A stretch of 64,000 nucleotides of DNA. It comes from Nostoc commune NIES-4072 (GTDB lineage Bacteria; Cyanobacteriota; Cyanobacteriia; Cyanobacteriales; Nostocaceae). Under the pieces are notes generated by a model that worked only from the letters and a program-made list of their open reading frames with translations, made no database searches and was not told the origin of the DNA. A program made the translations under genes and the position numbers. How positions within the stretch are numbered: position 1 is the stretch's first letter; each line of letters begins with the position of its first letter. The stretch lies in assembly GCF_003113895.1 (NCBI RefSeq), contig NZ_BDUD01000001.1, forward strand, positions 6,562,792 to 6,626,791. The letters are read 5' to 3'. This document shows positions 34,008-43,669 of this stretch, piece by piece.

Positions 34008-35693
34008 ATGCTGCGACTAGAACATATAAGTAAAATTTATCCCACAGGCGAAGTTCTCAAAGATATCAACTGGGAAGTTAAACCAGGCGATCGCATTGGC
34101 TTAGTCGGTGTCAACGGTGCTGGAAAATCTACCCAACTTAAAATCATCTCTGGGGAAATTGAACCCACCGCAGGCGAAATTATCCGTCCTAATAGCTTAC
34201 ATATAGCCTACCTCAACCAAGAGTTTGAAGTAGACCCCACCCGCACCGTTAGAGAAGAATTTTGGACTGTCTTCAAAGAAGCCAACGAAGTCCAGTTATC
34301 TCTGGCGCACATCCCACAAGAGATGGAAACGGCTAACCCAGATGAACTGGATCGACTAATCGACAAGTTGGATCGCTTGCAGCGCAAATTTGAAGCCTTG
34401 GACGGCTACAACTTAGATGCACGCATCGGGAAAATTTTACCAGAGATGGGGTTTGGGCTAGAAGATGGCGATCGCCTCGTCAGTGCCTTTAGTGGTGGTT
34501 GGCAAATGCGGATGAGTTTAGGTAAAATTCTGCTGCAAAAACCTGACTTGTTGCTGCTGGATGAACCGACTAACCACCTAGATTTAGAAACCATTGAGTG
34601 GTTGGAAAATTACCTCAGAGGGCTGGTTACGCCGATGGTAATCGTCTCCCATGACCGGGAGTTCCTTGACCGCCTCTGCACCCAAATTGTGGAAACTGAA
34701 CGTGGCGTTTCCAGTACTTACCTTGGTAACTACTCGGCATATTTGGAACAAAAAGCCGAAAGTCAATCAGCACAACTGAGTGCTTACGAACGCCAGCAGA
34801 AAGAATTAGAGAAACAACAAACCTTTGTTGATAGATTCCGCGCCAGTGCTACCCGCAGTACCCAAGCAAAAAGCCGGGAAAAGCAACTCGAAAAAATTGA
34901 GCGCATTGAAGCACCTATTGCTGGGGTAAGAACTCTCCACTTCCGTTTTCCCCCTGCACCCCGCAGTGGACGCGAGGTAGTAGAAATTAAAGACTTAACT
35001 CATCTTTATGGTGATAAAATCTTATTTTTGGCAGCAAATCTGCTAATTGAAAGAGGCGATCGCATTGCTTTCCTAGGCCCCAACGGTGCTGGAAAATCTA
35101 CCCTTCTGCGCGTAATTATGGGTATGGAACCACCCACAGAAGGTATTGTTCAATTAGGGGATCATAACGTTATTCCTGGTTACTTTGAGCAAAACCAAGC
35201 TGAAGCTTTAGATTTGAAGAAAACTGTCATGGAAACTATCCATGATGAAGTTCCAGACTGGGATAATCAAGAAGTTCGCACGCTTTTGGGACGCTTCTTA
35301 TTTACAGGTGATACTGTATTTAAGGCAGTTGGAGCATTAAGTGGAGGTGAAAAAGCTCGTCTGGCGTTGGCAAAAATGCTCTTACGCCCTGCAAACTTAC
35401 TGATTTTAGATGAGCCGACAAACCACCTAGATATTCCAGCGAAAGAAATGCTGGAAGAAGCGCTTAAAAACTATGATGGTACGGCAATTGTAGTTTCCCA
35501 TGACCGATACTTTATTTCTCAAGTAGCTAACAAAATCGTTGAGATTCGTGATGGTGAATTCCGGGTTTATTTAGGAGACTATCATTACTATCTCCAAAAA
35601 ATTGCCGAAGAAAAAGAACAAGCAAAGTTAGCTGCGATCGCTGCTGAAAAAGCAGCTAAAAAAGCTGCAAAAGCTTCTAGTAAAAAGAAATAA
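34008..35693 (+). CDS. ABC-F family ATPase (ribosome-associated type)
   Basis: A 561-residue protein with two ABC ATPase domains and no membrane segment, the ABC-F arrangement that acts on ribosomes. The first domain has Walker A GVNGAGKST (34-42), signature FSGGWQMRMSLGKIL and Walker B LLLLDEPTNHLDL; the second has GPNGAGKST near 355-363, LSGGEKARLALAKML and LLILDEPTNHLDI. Between them is a charged linker (residues about 240-310, the P-site tRNA interaction motif). The Lys/Ala-rich tail AAEKAAKKAAKASSKKK is probably disordered. Which ABC-F subfamily it belongs to is not certain. Confidence 0.9.
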   Translation: MLRLEHISKIYPTGEVLKDINWEVKPGDRIGLVGVNGAGKSTQLKIISGEIEPTAGEIIRPNSLHIAYLNQEFEVDPTRTVREEFWTVFKEANEVQLSLAHIPQEMETANPDELDRLIDKLDRLQRKFEALDGYNLDARIGKILPEMGFGLEDGDRLVSAFSGGWQMRMSLGKILLQKPDLLLLDEPTNHLDLETIEWLENYLRGLVTPMVIVSHDREFLDRLCTQIVETERGVSSTYLGNYSAYLEQKAESQSAQLSAYERQQKELEKQQTFVDRFRASATRSTQAKSREKQLEKIERIEAPIAGVRTLHFRFPPAPRSGREVVEIKDLTHLYGDKILFLAANLLIERGDRIAFLGPNGAGKSTLLRVIMGMEPPTEGIVQLGDHNVIPGYFEQNQAEALDLKKTVMETIHDEVPDWDNQEVRTLLGRFLFTGDTVFKAVGALSGGEKARLALAKMLLRPANLLILDEPTNHLDIPAKEMLEEALKNYDGTAIVVSHDRYFISQVANKIVEIRDGEFRVYLGDYHYYLQKIAEEKEQAKLAAIAAEKAAKKAAKASSKKK

Positions 35694-35706
35694 AAGATTG
35701 AATACG

Positions 35707-35742
35707 GACTTAGTAGTAGTGCTAAAATGCTATTACTAAGTA
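35707..35742 (+). terminator. Hairpin after the ABC-F gene
   Basis: ACTTAGTAGTAG and CTATTACTAAGT form an 11-12-bp stem with one mismatch, 13 bases after the stop codon. There is no T run directly after it, so termination is only likely. Confidence 0.35.
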
Positions 35743-35914
35743 ATTACTTGTTATTAGCGATCACCGAGATTATATAAAAATCGCTAGAGTTTAAAAAATC
35801 ATTCAAAAAACTGTAAGTCTTTCATAAAATAAATTAATAAGCAAAAATTCACTTGCGGCGTGGATTAGCAGTGGTATCATTCGGATATTACAAAAAGTAA
35901 AGGGCAATTTTACT

Positions 35915-37513
35915 ATGACCAAAGCACCTGTTGCTCCTGTGGTGCTAGTCATTTTAGACGGATGGGGCTACTGCGACCAGAAGCGAGGAAACGCTATTGT
36001 TGCTGCTAAAACTCCCATTATGGAAAGTTTATGGGCAGCTTACCCGCATACCCTCATCCGCACATCAGGAAAAGCCGTAGGGTTGCCAGAAGGTCAAATG
36101 GGCAACTCGGAAGTAGGTCATTTGAACATTGGTGCTGGGCGAGTTGTACCCCAAGAACTGGTACGCATCTCTGATGCGGTCGAAGACGGTTCTATTGCCT
36201 TAAACCCAGCACTCGTCAAAATCTGCCAGGAAGTTCGCTCTCGGAATAGCAAGCTGCATCTAGTCGGGCTTTGTTCTGAGGGAGGGGTACATTCGCATAT
36301 CACCCATCTATTCGGACTACTTGACTTAGCCAAAAACCAGCGAATTCCAGAAGTTTGTATCCACGCCATCACCGATGGTCGTGACACCGCCCCAACTGAC
36401 GGTGTAAAAGCGATCGCACTGCTGCAAGATTATATAGACCGCATAGGAATTGGGCGTATAGTCACCCTTAGCGGTCGCTACTACGCAATGGATCGCGATC
36501 GCCGTTGGGATCGGGTCAAACGCGCCTACGACATGATGATACAAGATAGTGTTGGGAATGGTCTCAAGGCTGTGGAAGTGTTGCAAGCATCTTACGACCA
36601 AGGAATAAAAGATGAATTTGTCAACCCAATCCGAATTGCTCCCGGCGCAATCGAACCAGGGGATGGGGTGATATTTTTCAACTTCCGCCCCGATCGCTCC
36701 AGACAACTGACTCAAGCTTTGGTCAGTCCCACATTTAACGGTTTTGAAAGACAGCAAATCACACCCCTGTCTTTTGTCACGTTTACACAGTATGATTCAG
36801 ACTTACCTGTGGCTGTAGCCTTTGAGCCGCAAAATCTCAGTAATATTCTGGGAGAAGTAATAGCTAATCATGGTCTGAATCAGTTCCGCACCGCCGAAAC
36901 AGAAAAATATGCTCACGTTACCTATTTCTTTAATGGGGGTCTAGAGGAACCTTTTGCTGGAGAAGATCGGGAATTAGTAAGCAGCCCAATGGTAGCTACT
37001 TACGATCACGCCCCAGCGATGTCAGCAGCAGCAGTTACAGATGTAGCGATCGCTGCAATTCAAAAGGGTACGTATTCCCTAGTGGTGATTAACTATGCCA
37101 ACCCAGACATGGTAGGGCATACTGGTCAAATCGACGCTACCATTACAGCAATCGAAACAGTTGATCGTTGTTTGGGACGCTTGTTAGAAAGCGTTATCAA
37201 AGCCGGTGGTACAACAATTATTACTGCTGACCACGGCAACGCTGAGTATATGCTAGATGAAGGGGGTAATCCCTGGACGGCTCATACTACTAACCCAGTC
37301 CCCTTAATTTTGGTAGAAGGAGAGAGAGTTAAAATCCCTGGATATGGCACAAATGTCGAACTGCGAACCGATGGCAAGCTATCCGACATCGCCCCCACGA
37401 TTCTAGAGATTTTACAGCTGCCTCAGCCACCAGAAATGACCGGGCGATCGCTGCTGAAAACAGCAGAATATGAGTTGCAACGCACTCGCACCCCCGTACA
37501 AGTCGGACTGTAA
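35915..37513 (+). CDS. gpmI: 2,3-bisphosphoglycerate-independent phosphoglycerate mutase
   Basis: A 532-residue Mn-dependent mutase of glycolysis interconverting 3- and 2-phosphoglycerate. Metal and phosphate sites are visible: Asp15 in ILDGWG, the phosphoserine Ser65 in QMGNSEVGHLNIGAG, ITDGRDT, FFNFRPDRSRQ, and the C-terminal VNYANPDMVGHTG and TADHGNAEYM. Normal length for the family (about 510-535). secG follows in the same direction, a linkage common in cyanobacteria. Confidence 0.96.
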   Translation: MTKAPVAPVVLVILDGWGYCDQKRGNAIVAAKTPIMESLWAAYPHTLIRTSGKAVGLPEGQMGNSEVGHLNIGAGRVVPQELVRISDAVEDGSIALNPALVKICQEVRSRNSKLHLVGLCSEGGVHSHITHLFGLLDLAKNQRIPEVCIHAITDGRDTAPTDGVKAIALLQDYIDRIGIGRIVTLSGRYYAMDRDRRWDRVKRAYDMMIQDSVGNGLKAVEVLQASYDQGIKDEFVNPIRIAPGAIEPGDGVIFFNFRPDRSRQLTQALVSPTFNGFERQQITPLSFVTFTQYDSDLPVAVAFEPQNLSNILGEVIANHGLNQFRTAETEKYAHVTYFFNGGLEEPFAGEDRELVSSPMVATYDHAPAMSAAAVTDVAIAAIQKGTYSLVVINYANPDMVGHTGQIDATITAIETVDRCLGRLLESVIKAGGTTIITADHGNAEYMLDEGGNPWTAHTTNPVPLILVEGERVKIPGYGTNVELRTDGKLSDIAPTILEILQLPQPPEMTGRSLLKTAEYELQRTRTPVQVGL

Positions 37514-37515
37514 AA

Positions 37516-37665
37516 CAGTTAATAGTGAGGAGTTAGGAGTTAATAGTAAAGAGTAATGAATTAAAACTTTCCCAACTCCTAACTCCTAACTCCTGTACAA
37601 ACGCAATTAATCGCGTCTCCTGTACAAACGCGATTAATCGCGTCTCTACTTCTAACTCCTCTTTT
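37516..37665. repeat. Heptamer repeats and two palindrome copies between gpmI and secG
   Basis: GAGGAGTTAGGAGTTAATAG units and CTAACTCCTAACTCCT units form inverted halves; two copies of the ACGCAATTAATCGCGTCT / ACGCGATTAATCGCGTCT palindrome (37600-37618, 37627-37645) follow in tandem. Confidence 0.85.
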
Positions 37666-37695
37666 TTGAAACTTTTTATAAATGAGATTCCTACC

Positions 37696-37929
37696 ATGAC
37701 AGTTAGCAATATAGTGCAAGGCATTTGGGCGTTTTCCGCCACTGGTTTAATTATCTTAGTTTTACTGCATAGCCCTAAAGGTGATGGCGTTGGCGCTATT
37801 GGCGGACAAGCCCAGCTATTTAGCAGCACCAAGAGTGCAGAAAACACCTTAAACCGAATTACTTGGGCATTGACAGTAATTTTCCTCGGTTTAACAGTAG
37901 TTTTAAGTGCTGGTTGGCTACCTAAATAA
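37696..37929 (+). CDS. secG: Protein translocase subunit SecG
   Basis: SecG, 77 residues from ATG 37696 (MTVSNIVQGIWAFSA), with two membrane segments (about 5-25 and 52-72) and the conserved loop HSPKGDGVGAIGGQAQLFSSTKSAENTLNR (in part). It assists SecYEG translocation. The upstream ATG at 37666 would add MKLFINEIPT, which looks like leader. secG ends 10 bases before the next gene. Confidence 0.93.
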   Translation: MTVSNIVQGIWAFSATGLIILVLLHSPKGDGVGAIGGQAQLFSSTKSAENTLNRITWALTVIFLGLTVVLSAGWLPK

Positions 37930-37939
37930 GGATAGGTAA

Positions 37940-38752
37940 ATGGGGAGAAGAACCCAACATCCCATACTTAACACCTTAATAAATTTAATTTCACAACGGT
38001 TAATTACAGCTCTTGCCTTTTTTATTGGCACAGGGCTATTAATCATTTTTACTAATCTTCAGTCGAGTGATGGGTTTACAAGAATACCAAAATCTGTATA
38101 TTCAGAATTAATAATCTCTCTCCCTCCATCATTTCCTTTAAAACCCCATCCCCTACCGTCCACACTTGCACAGTGGCAAGATAGTACAAACAGTGGTGAC
38201 TACTTTTCCCAAGTCACAACAACCCAAGTGGGTTACTTAGTTTGGTCGCAATTTCCTATTCGAGTTTACGTTGAACTACCAACAGCCATTAACGAAAAAC
38301 TAGCTCAAGCATGGGTTGACGCTGTATTACAAGGTGTACAGGAGTGGAGTAATTATTTACCTATAACAATAGTCGAACAGCCGGAAATTGCTGATATTAC
38401 GATTGTACGAAAAGCGCCACCTCTACAAATTTTCCCTGGTAGTAATATAACCCGTGCGCGATCGGCACAAACTACTTACGAGTTATATACCAGCAACAAA
38501 GTTTTATCCCACCACTTCACCATCTTGTTAAGCCCCAGTCAAACAGGTGAGTATCTCATTGCAGCAGCCCGCCACGAATTCGGTCATGCGCTGGGAATTT
38601 GGGGTCATAGTCCACTACAAACTGATGCGCTATATTTTTCCCAAGTTCGCAATCCGCCGTCTATTTCTTCTAGAGATGTAAATACTCTAAAGCGGGTTTA
38701 TGAACAGCCAACTACTTTGGGATGGTCTTTAATAGATAATTCGGCGACTTAA
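37940..38752 (+). CDS. Putative zinc metallopeptidase (matrixin-like)
   Basis: A 270-residue protein with an N-terminal membrane anchor or signal (about residues 20-40, LITALAFFIGTGLLIIF) and a C-terminal catalytic region with HEFGHALGIWGH at 212-223, the HExxHxxGxxH zinc motif of metzincins. The preceding part (YPIRVYVELP-like FPIRVYVELPTA, WVDAVLQGVQEWSNYL) is typical of matrixin-like cyanobacterial peptidases. It is predicted to act in the periplasm. It starts 10 bases after secG and may share its transcript. Confidence 0.82.
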   Translation: MGRRTQHPILNTLINLISQRLITALAFFIGTGLLIIFTNLQSSDGFTRIPKSVYSELIISLPPSFPLKPHPLPSTLAQWQDSTNSGDYFSQVTTTQVGYLVWSQFPIRVYVELPTAINEKLAQAWVDAVLQGVQEWSNYLPITIVEQPEIADITIVRKAPPLQIFPGSNITRARSAQTTYELYTSNKVLSHHFTILLSPSQTGEYLIAAARHEFGHALGIWGHSPLQTDALYFSQVRNPPSISSRDVNTLKRVYEQPTTLGWSLIDNSAT

Positions 38753-38813
38753 TTTTATCGTGTTGCTGAGTTAAAATATGAATATATTTTGTGTAAAAAA
38801 TCAAAATTTAAGA

Positions 38814-39257
38814 TTAAGGGAACCAATTTTTATCTAAAATTTGCTCTAAGGTATAAGGACATAATTCAGGTAAATTGGTTAAATTTGTTTTAGCCTTAAC
38901 ATAATCTAAGGCATTGCTATAAATTATGTTGAAATTCTCTTCTAAATGATTGCGTAAATTGGCACTTAAATCTTCATTTAGTTGGTTACGAAAACTAATA
39001 ATTTCCGCAGCCCAATAATTAGCATTTCTTGGCTTTTCTAAATCCCAATATTGAGAAAGTAATAAATGTCTAATAATCTGTTCCAATAAACTTCTTACTC
39101 GCCTTTTTTCCTTCTTAGCCAAATCTTCCAATTCTTCTATTAAGTTTTCATAGTCAACGTCTGCTAATTGTCGATTTTTGAGACATTTAATAGTCTCCTC
39201 TAACCATTGCAGGTAATTGGATTCATATAATGTTTTTATGTCGATGATTGCAGTCAT
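38814..39257 (-). CDS. DUF29-family protein
   Basis: A complete 147-residue DUF29 protein, a family widespread in cyanobacteria with many copies per genome and unknown function. Seen are LYESNYLQWLEETIKCLKNRQL, DVDYENLIEELEDLAKKEKRRVRSLLEQIIRHLLLSQYW (in part), and the C-terminal LPELCPYTLEQILDKNWFP. It is a useful comparison for the half-length copy at 31408-31683. It is convergent with the peptidase gene and next to a MITE on its upstream side. Confidence 0.85.
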   Translation of the reverse strand: MTAIIDIKTLYESNYLQWLEETIKCLKNRQLADVDYENLIEELEDLAKKEKRRVRSLLEQIIRHLLLSQYWDLEKPRNANYWAAEIISFRNQLNEDLSANLRNHLEENFNIIYSNALDYVKAKTNLTNLPELCPYTLEQILDKNWFP

Positions 39258-39305
39258 TTGTTGATTTTTTAGCTTTAATTCACTATTATTTAATGTTAAC
39301 TAATT

Positions 39306-39400
39306 CAGGACTTACGCACAGGTGACGAAAGAATCAAACCGCTCCAGGCACAGAGAACACGGACTAATGAGAGTTTGAGAGGTACTTTGCGTAAGTCCTA
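39306..39400. mobile_element. MITE-like element with AGGACTTACGCA ends (second copy)
   Basis: A 95-bp non-coding element beginning CAGGACTTACGCA and ending TGCGTAAGTCCTA, the same terminal inverted repeat as the element at 11265-11357. The internal sequence is different, which is expected when only ends are needed for transposition. Confidence 0.7.
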
Positions 39401-39517
39401 TAATTTATTAATTTTTGCTAATAATTGCCCAGAAAAAAAGATACACAGCACCATAAGTCCCGATCGCACTCATTATTATCTGATAATTTACAGTGCGATC
39501 GCACTTATTCTCTTTCC

Positions 39518-40666
39518 CTAAGCTCTACGACTTAGCGGTAGAGGTCGCTGTGCTAAAACTTCTTTATAAAGTTCTTCCAGCAGAGTAATATTTTTACTAA
39601 GGGTATAGCGGTCTAATACACGCTGTCTAGCTTTTTGCCCTAGTAAGGTTGTTAACTCAGGATGGTCTTGCAACACTGGCAAGAGGGTTCTTAATTGCGA
39701 TCGCGCTGTTTTAGTATTTATAACTATACCTGCGCCCTTTTCCAATACTTCTCCATCTGCACCCACATCTGTTGCTAAACAAGCCAATCCACATGACATT
39801 CCTTCTAACAGAGATAGGGACAAACCTTCTACCAATGAAGGCAAAATAAATACATCTGCGCCCCGCAAAATTTCGATCCGTCGGTCTTCATCAGCAACAA
39901 ATCCCAACCAGATAATGCCGTATTCTGAACCATAAAACTGCTCTAAGGAAGACTTTAAAGGTCCATCGCCAACAATTAGCAACTTAGTACCAGGCTCCAT
40001 TGCCGACTGCTTCCAAGCCCGGAGGAGGGCTTCGACATTTTTCTCTGGTGCTATGCGACCCTGATAGACAAATAAACGTTCGGCTTTAAATTCTGTTTTG
40101 ACTTGAGAAAATCCTGGAGAATACTTGACAGTATCAACACCGTTGGGAATTACAGCAATATTCTCTTCCCTCACGCCCATCCCTGCTAATAATTCTCGCT
40201 GAATTTGGGAAAATACAATTACGCGATCGTAGTTAACTAAAAAAGGTGCGTAGAGCTGATAAGCCAAAAGCTGTGTTCCCGATATCAGCTTTGCCCCCTT
40301 ACCAGCAAACGGTGTGTGAAAAGTGGCAATTAAGGGCAACCTCAGTTCCTCACAGATTTCTGGTAGAAAAAAGTCTAGAGGAGATAGCGTCAAGGAAGCA
40401 TGGACTATATCTGGCTTGATTTCTCGCAGCGACTCCGTTAAAAGTTTGGTTGCTTTAAAAGTAGGGATTGTGTAAACCTGGGACTTATAAATAAAAGGGA
40501 GGGAAACCTCTCGAAGATTTGGCCAATTTTCAGGTTCAGAGTCTTCTTGGGCGAAGTGAAGAAAGCTAACTTGATGTCCCCTATCTAACAAGGCATTTGT
40601 AATTTCTCGACTGTAGGTGACATTGCCGCAAAAGGGTGATTTTTTTCCAATCCAGGCTATACGCAT
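39518..40666 (-). CDS. Family 4-type (GT-B) glycosyltransferase
   Basis: A 382-residue GT-B fold enzyme. The N-terminal domain (MRIAWIGKKSPFCGNVTYSREI, ATFHTPFAG) binds the acceptor; VIPNGVDTVKYSPG leads into the C-terminal nucleotide-sugar domain with YQGRIAPEKNVEALLRAW, LLIVGDGPL and the EX7E motif in PSLVEGLSLSLLEGMSCGLA. It transfers a sugar to a lipid or sugar acceptor; the substrate cannot be predicted. The gene stands alone, with 350 bases of gene-free DNA upstream. Confidence 0.85.
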   Translation of the reverse strand: MRIAWIGKKSPFCGNVTYSREITNALLDRGHQVSFLHFAQEDSEPENWPNLREVSLPFIYKSQVYTIPTFKATKLLTESLREIKPDIVHASLTLSPLDFFLPEICEELRLPLIATFHTPFAGKGAKLISGTQLLAYQLYAPFLVNYDRVIVFSQIQRELLAGMGVREENIAVIPNGVDTVKYSPGFSQVKTEFKAERLFVYQGRIAPEKNVEALLRAWKQSAMEPGTKLLIVGDGPLKSSLEQFYGSEYGIIWLGFVADEDRRIEILRGADVFILPSLVEGLSLSLLEGMSCGLACLATDVGADGEVLEKGAGIVINTKTARSQLRTLLPVLQDHPELTTLLGQKARQRVLDRYTLSKNITLLEELYKEVLAQRPLPLSRRA

Positions 40667-41018
40667 TCTTTATTTAGCTGTAAGAAAAGCGGGTTTGATC
40701 TATTACCTATGTGTCCTTCGTGATTTTTATTTTATCTAGCTATACTTGCTGGTTTTTTAGTTATTACAGATTCTCAACAGAATATAGTTTAAAAAGCCCA
40801 TTTTAAGCTGATTAAACCGATGGATTTATGGCTTTATTTATTCTACTTATAAGTTGTTAATTTCTGATATTTAAACAACTTATTCTGACTAATGTCAGAT
40901 TGATATCCCGCAAGTATGTGATAAATTTTCACTGGTCACAGTTTACCACGAACACAAAAGCTTTAAGTAAATATTAATTACTTAAAAGTAATTAATAATA
41001 GCTCCTGTTAGCTGATAA
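40667..41018. other. Gene-free AT-rich region
   Basis: These 352 bases between two leftward genes hold the glycosyltransferase promoter and the end of the MFS transcript. No repeat family, hairpin with T run or small gene is supported. Confidence 0.5.
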
Positions 41019-42644
41019 CTATTTGTGTGAGTTATACCAGGTTAATATACCTCCTAAAAAGACGATCGCAGCTAATCCCAAAAAAACTGCCTGTAATCCT
41101 ACAAAGGTTTCTGCTACACCTGCTAATGCCAAGGGTAAGGAGAGAGCAATATTAATTACATTGTTTTGTAAACCAAAAACTTTACCACGCATTTCTGGAG
41201 GTGTTTCTGTTTGGATCGCTGTTTGCATGGGAATTCCCACTAGTGCTCCAAAGATACCTAATAGCGTTATCAGTAACAGTACTAGCCACAGTTGGGTTGT
41301 AAAGATTGATAGACCAATGAGGGATGCTGCCATGCCCATACAACCGCATAGGCTTAGTTGGGTATAAGAGAAGCGTTGCCCAAATTGACCGAGAATTGTT
41401 GCTCCAGCCGCGATCCCAACACCACCGGCTGCTAGTAAAAAGCCGAACTGGGATGCTTTCATGTTAGGAATTATTTCTGCCATGCGAACGGCTAAAACAG
41501 TTAATGCAGCAAAGACAGAAAACAAGATAATCAGTTGAAGCAAAGCATTACGGACACGATGATTTGCTTTGAGGTAGGCAAAACCATCTCGCAAATCAGA
41601 GAATACGTGAGGGAATTCTGTATCGGGGTGGTAGTGTTTTTCCTTAGTTGCTAGGAGGAATAAAATTATTCCTGCGATCGCATAACTACCACCTACTAAA
41701 AATTCTTTGCCTAAACTACCACTACCACCAATTTGTAGCCAAAGTCCATCGGCGATCGCTAATAATGGTTCCCCGACAGCAAACCCAACAATCACCGATG
41801 CCATCATCGTTGTCGTATAAAGCGAATTTGCCGAGAGTAAATCCTGTTCTTCTACTATTAAGGGAATTGCCGCCTGTTCTGCCGGTGCAAAAAACTGCGT
41901 CAGCGTAGAAACTAAAAAAGTTACACCCAGAATGATCAAAAAACCAACTGGCAAAACTCCTATGGGTTTCCAATCATGAGTCAACCACATCAGAAAGGGA
42001 ATTGACAAAACCAGGATGCCGCGCCAAATATTAGTTGCCACCAGCACAGCCTTTTTCGACCAGCGATCGACAAACACACCAGCAACGGAACCAAACAATA
42101 CTGCTGGAATCGTAAAAGCCATCATCAAGGCTGATACCCAACCACTAATACTTTGATTACTAGCCTGAAACTGAGTATTAATCAAAGCAATCATCAGTAC
42201 CAAATAAACTTTATCTGCTAGTTGGGAGAAAACTTGACCGCCCCAAAGAGCTAAAAAATTAGGGTTTTTTAATACAGGTAAAAACCCCTGCTGTTTGATA
42301 TTTCCTGAAACAGCTTCTCCACCAGAACCAAAGCCATTTAATGTTGGTGGTTCTTTTTCTGGGATAGTAGCAACGGGCATTTGCCCGTTGCTATTTTCTT
42401 GTGCATCAGATTGTTTTTCTGATTGACTTAGAATATCAGTTTTTGGGATCTGGTCTGTGCAATTTTGATTGTTTTTAGAAACGTCTTTTGGGGACATTCC
42501 TTGTCCATTTATTTGACTAGATGTACACTTTGAAACAGCACTCAAGTGATTCCTAACTGTAGGATCTGATACCCTATTTTGTTTTTTCGCGAGGCTTGGT
42601 GACAAAGGTAGGATTTTTTTATCCAAATCAGACGGTTGCATCAT
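41019..42644 (-). CDS. MFS transporter with long disordered N-terminus
   Basis: From ATG 42644 this encodes 541 residues. About 12 membrane segments follow from residue 120 on, with the MFS-type loop [13 protein letters not shown] between segments 2 and 3 and the [13 protein letters not shown] motif common in exporters of the DHA3 type. The first 110 residues are polar and look disordered; inside them GQMPVATI is encoded by a perfect 12-bp-arm inverted repeat. The 5' end overlaps recO by 17 bases, so both genes are likely co-translated. The transported substrate is unknown. Confidence 0.82.
   Translation of the reverse strand: MMQPSDLDKKILPLSPSLAKKQNRVSDPTVRNHLSAVSKCTSSQINGQGMSPKDVSKNNQNCTDQIPKTDILSQSEKQSDAQENSNGQMPVATIPEKEPPTLNGFGSGGEAVSGNIKQQGFLPVLKNPNFLALWGGQVFSQLADKVYLVLMIALINTQFQASNQSISGWVSALMMAFTIPAVLFGSVAGVFVDRWSKKAVLVATNIWRGILVLSIPFLMWLTHDWKPIGVLPVGFLIILGVTFLVSTLTQFFAPAEQAAIPLIVEEQDLLSANSLYTTTMMASVIVGFAVGEPLLAIADGLWLQIGGSGSLGKEFLVGGSYAIAGIILFLLATKEKHYHPDTEFPHVFSDLRDGFAYLKANHRVRNALLQLIILFSVFAALTVLAVRMAEIIPNMKASQFGFLLAAGGVGIAAGATILGQFGQRFSYTQLSLCGCMGMAASLIGLSIFTTQLWLVLLLITLLGIFGALVGIPMQTAIQTETPPEMRGKVFGLQNNVINIALSLPLALAGVAETFVGLQAVFLGLAAIVFLGGILTWYNSHK
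42368..42393. repeat. Perfect inverted repeat inside the MFS gene
   Basis: TAGCAACGGGCA and TGCCCGTTGCTA are perfect 12-base arms with a 2-base centre, located in frame in the disordered N-terminal part of the transporter. Confidence 0.85.
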
Positions 42645-43557
42645 GGTTGGCAGCAAAATAAGAGTCGATCAAGGTAGCAGAGCGAATAGGGCGACCTAAT
42701 TGATACTGAGCATACTGGCGCAAAATCTGTTCAACAGATAACCAGTCATGATCTCTAGCACCATCAATTTGCATTATCTCTGGTTGTGACAGATGTTGAA
42801 GCAAAGCCAGTTCCATAGCACCTGGACGACTAGAAATCACAGGGATTTCTTGCCGATGCACAACAACTGTTTGGGAGCCAGGTTTTGGAGTTAATGGGAT
42901 AATGGGATGATTAGGTGATGGAGAAAAAGATGAATTTCTTTGTATCTCCCTTTCCCTTTCACCCTCTCTTCGCAAACGTTCCCAAGCTTCTAAAGAAACC
43001 GTTCCACCCGCAGGGATACTAAATCCTACCTGCCAGTTTGGGTCTGTAAAATTTGGTTTGAGGAGGTGTCCAGATAGGCAGCAGACTTGTACTTGTGGCG
43101 TTACTCCTGCTAACGCTAAAAGGTGAAACACCCCATGAGCCAGATGAGCCAAAACCCCAGATGGATTTGCACTAGATAACGCCTCCAACCGATGGAGATG
43201 TTCATTGAACAACTCATAAAGTTCTTCTTGGGGTTGTTCGCTCAAAGCTTGACACAAGACTATTTCTGCTAAATACTGACTGGCAGCTAATTTTCCCAAA
43301 TCTTTAGCTAAACCAGGATAAGTTTTTAACGTTTGTGCTTGGGTAATTTTATCAAGCGATCGCCCTTTTGCAATCAATAGCTCATTCACAACAAACATAC
43401 CACTCCTCCCTCCCAGGCTGGAGTTGTGCTTGCGTGCCCCTGGAGCCACTGCTCGAATCAGACCGAATTCTGGTGTCAAAATCGTCACTATTTTATCCGA
43501 TTCTCCCAGCACTTGGGTTTTAAGATTAATTCCCGTTGCTTTGTAGGTTCTACTCAT
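42628..43557 (-). CDS. recO: DNA repair protein RecO
   Basis: RecO, 309 residues, loads RecA on SSB-coated DNA in RecFOR repair. The N-terminal OB fold is seen as [39 protein letters not shown] (in part), then [21 protein letters not shown] text and the helical domain with [15 protein letters not shown]. It is longer than E. coli RecO (242 residues); a low-complexity stretch around residues 196-226 ([19 protein letters not shown] and on) interrupts the C-terminal part. It overlaps the MFS gene by 17 bases. Confidence 0.88.
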   Translation of the reverse strand: MSRTYKATGINLKTQVLGESDKIVTILTPEFGLIRAVAPGARKHNSSLGGRSGMFVVNELLIAKGRSLDKITQAQTLKTYPGLAKDLGKLAASQYLAEIVLCQALSEQPQEELYELFNEHLHRLEALSSANPSGVLAHLAHGVFHLLALAGVTPQVQVCCLSGHLLKPNFTDPNWQVGFSIPAGGTVSLEAWERLRREGEREREIQRNSSFSPSPNHPIIPLTPKPGSQTVVVHRQEIPVISSRPGAMELALLQHLSQPEIMQIDGARDHDWLSVEQILRQYAQYQLGRPIRSATLIDSYFAANHDATV

Positions 43558-43668
43558 TAGTCATTAGTCACTAGTCATTAGTAGTTATTAGTCCATTAGT
43601 CATTGCTTAAGGGTCATTAGCTTAGGACAAATGACAAATGACAAAGGACAAAGGACAAAGGACAAATG
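43558..43668. repeat. Heptamer repeats GTCATTA / GACAAAG between recO and deoC
   Basis: GTCATTAGTCACTAGTCATTA units are followed by TGACAAATGACAAAGGACAAA units, complementary halves as elsewhere in the window. Confidence 0.85.
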
Positions 43669-43669
43669 A

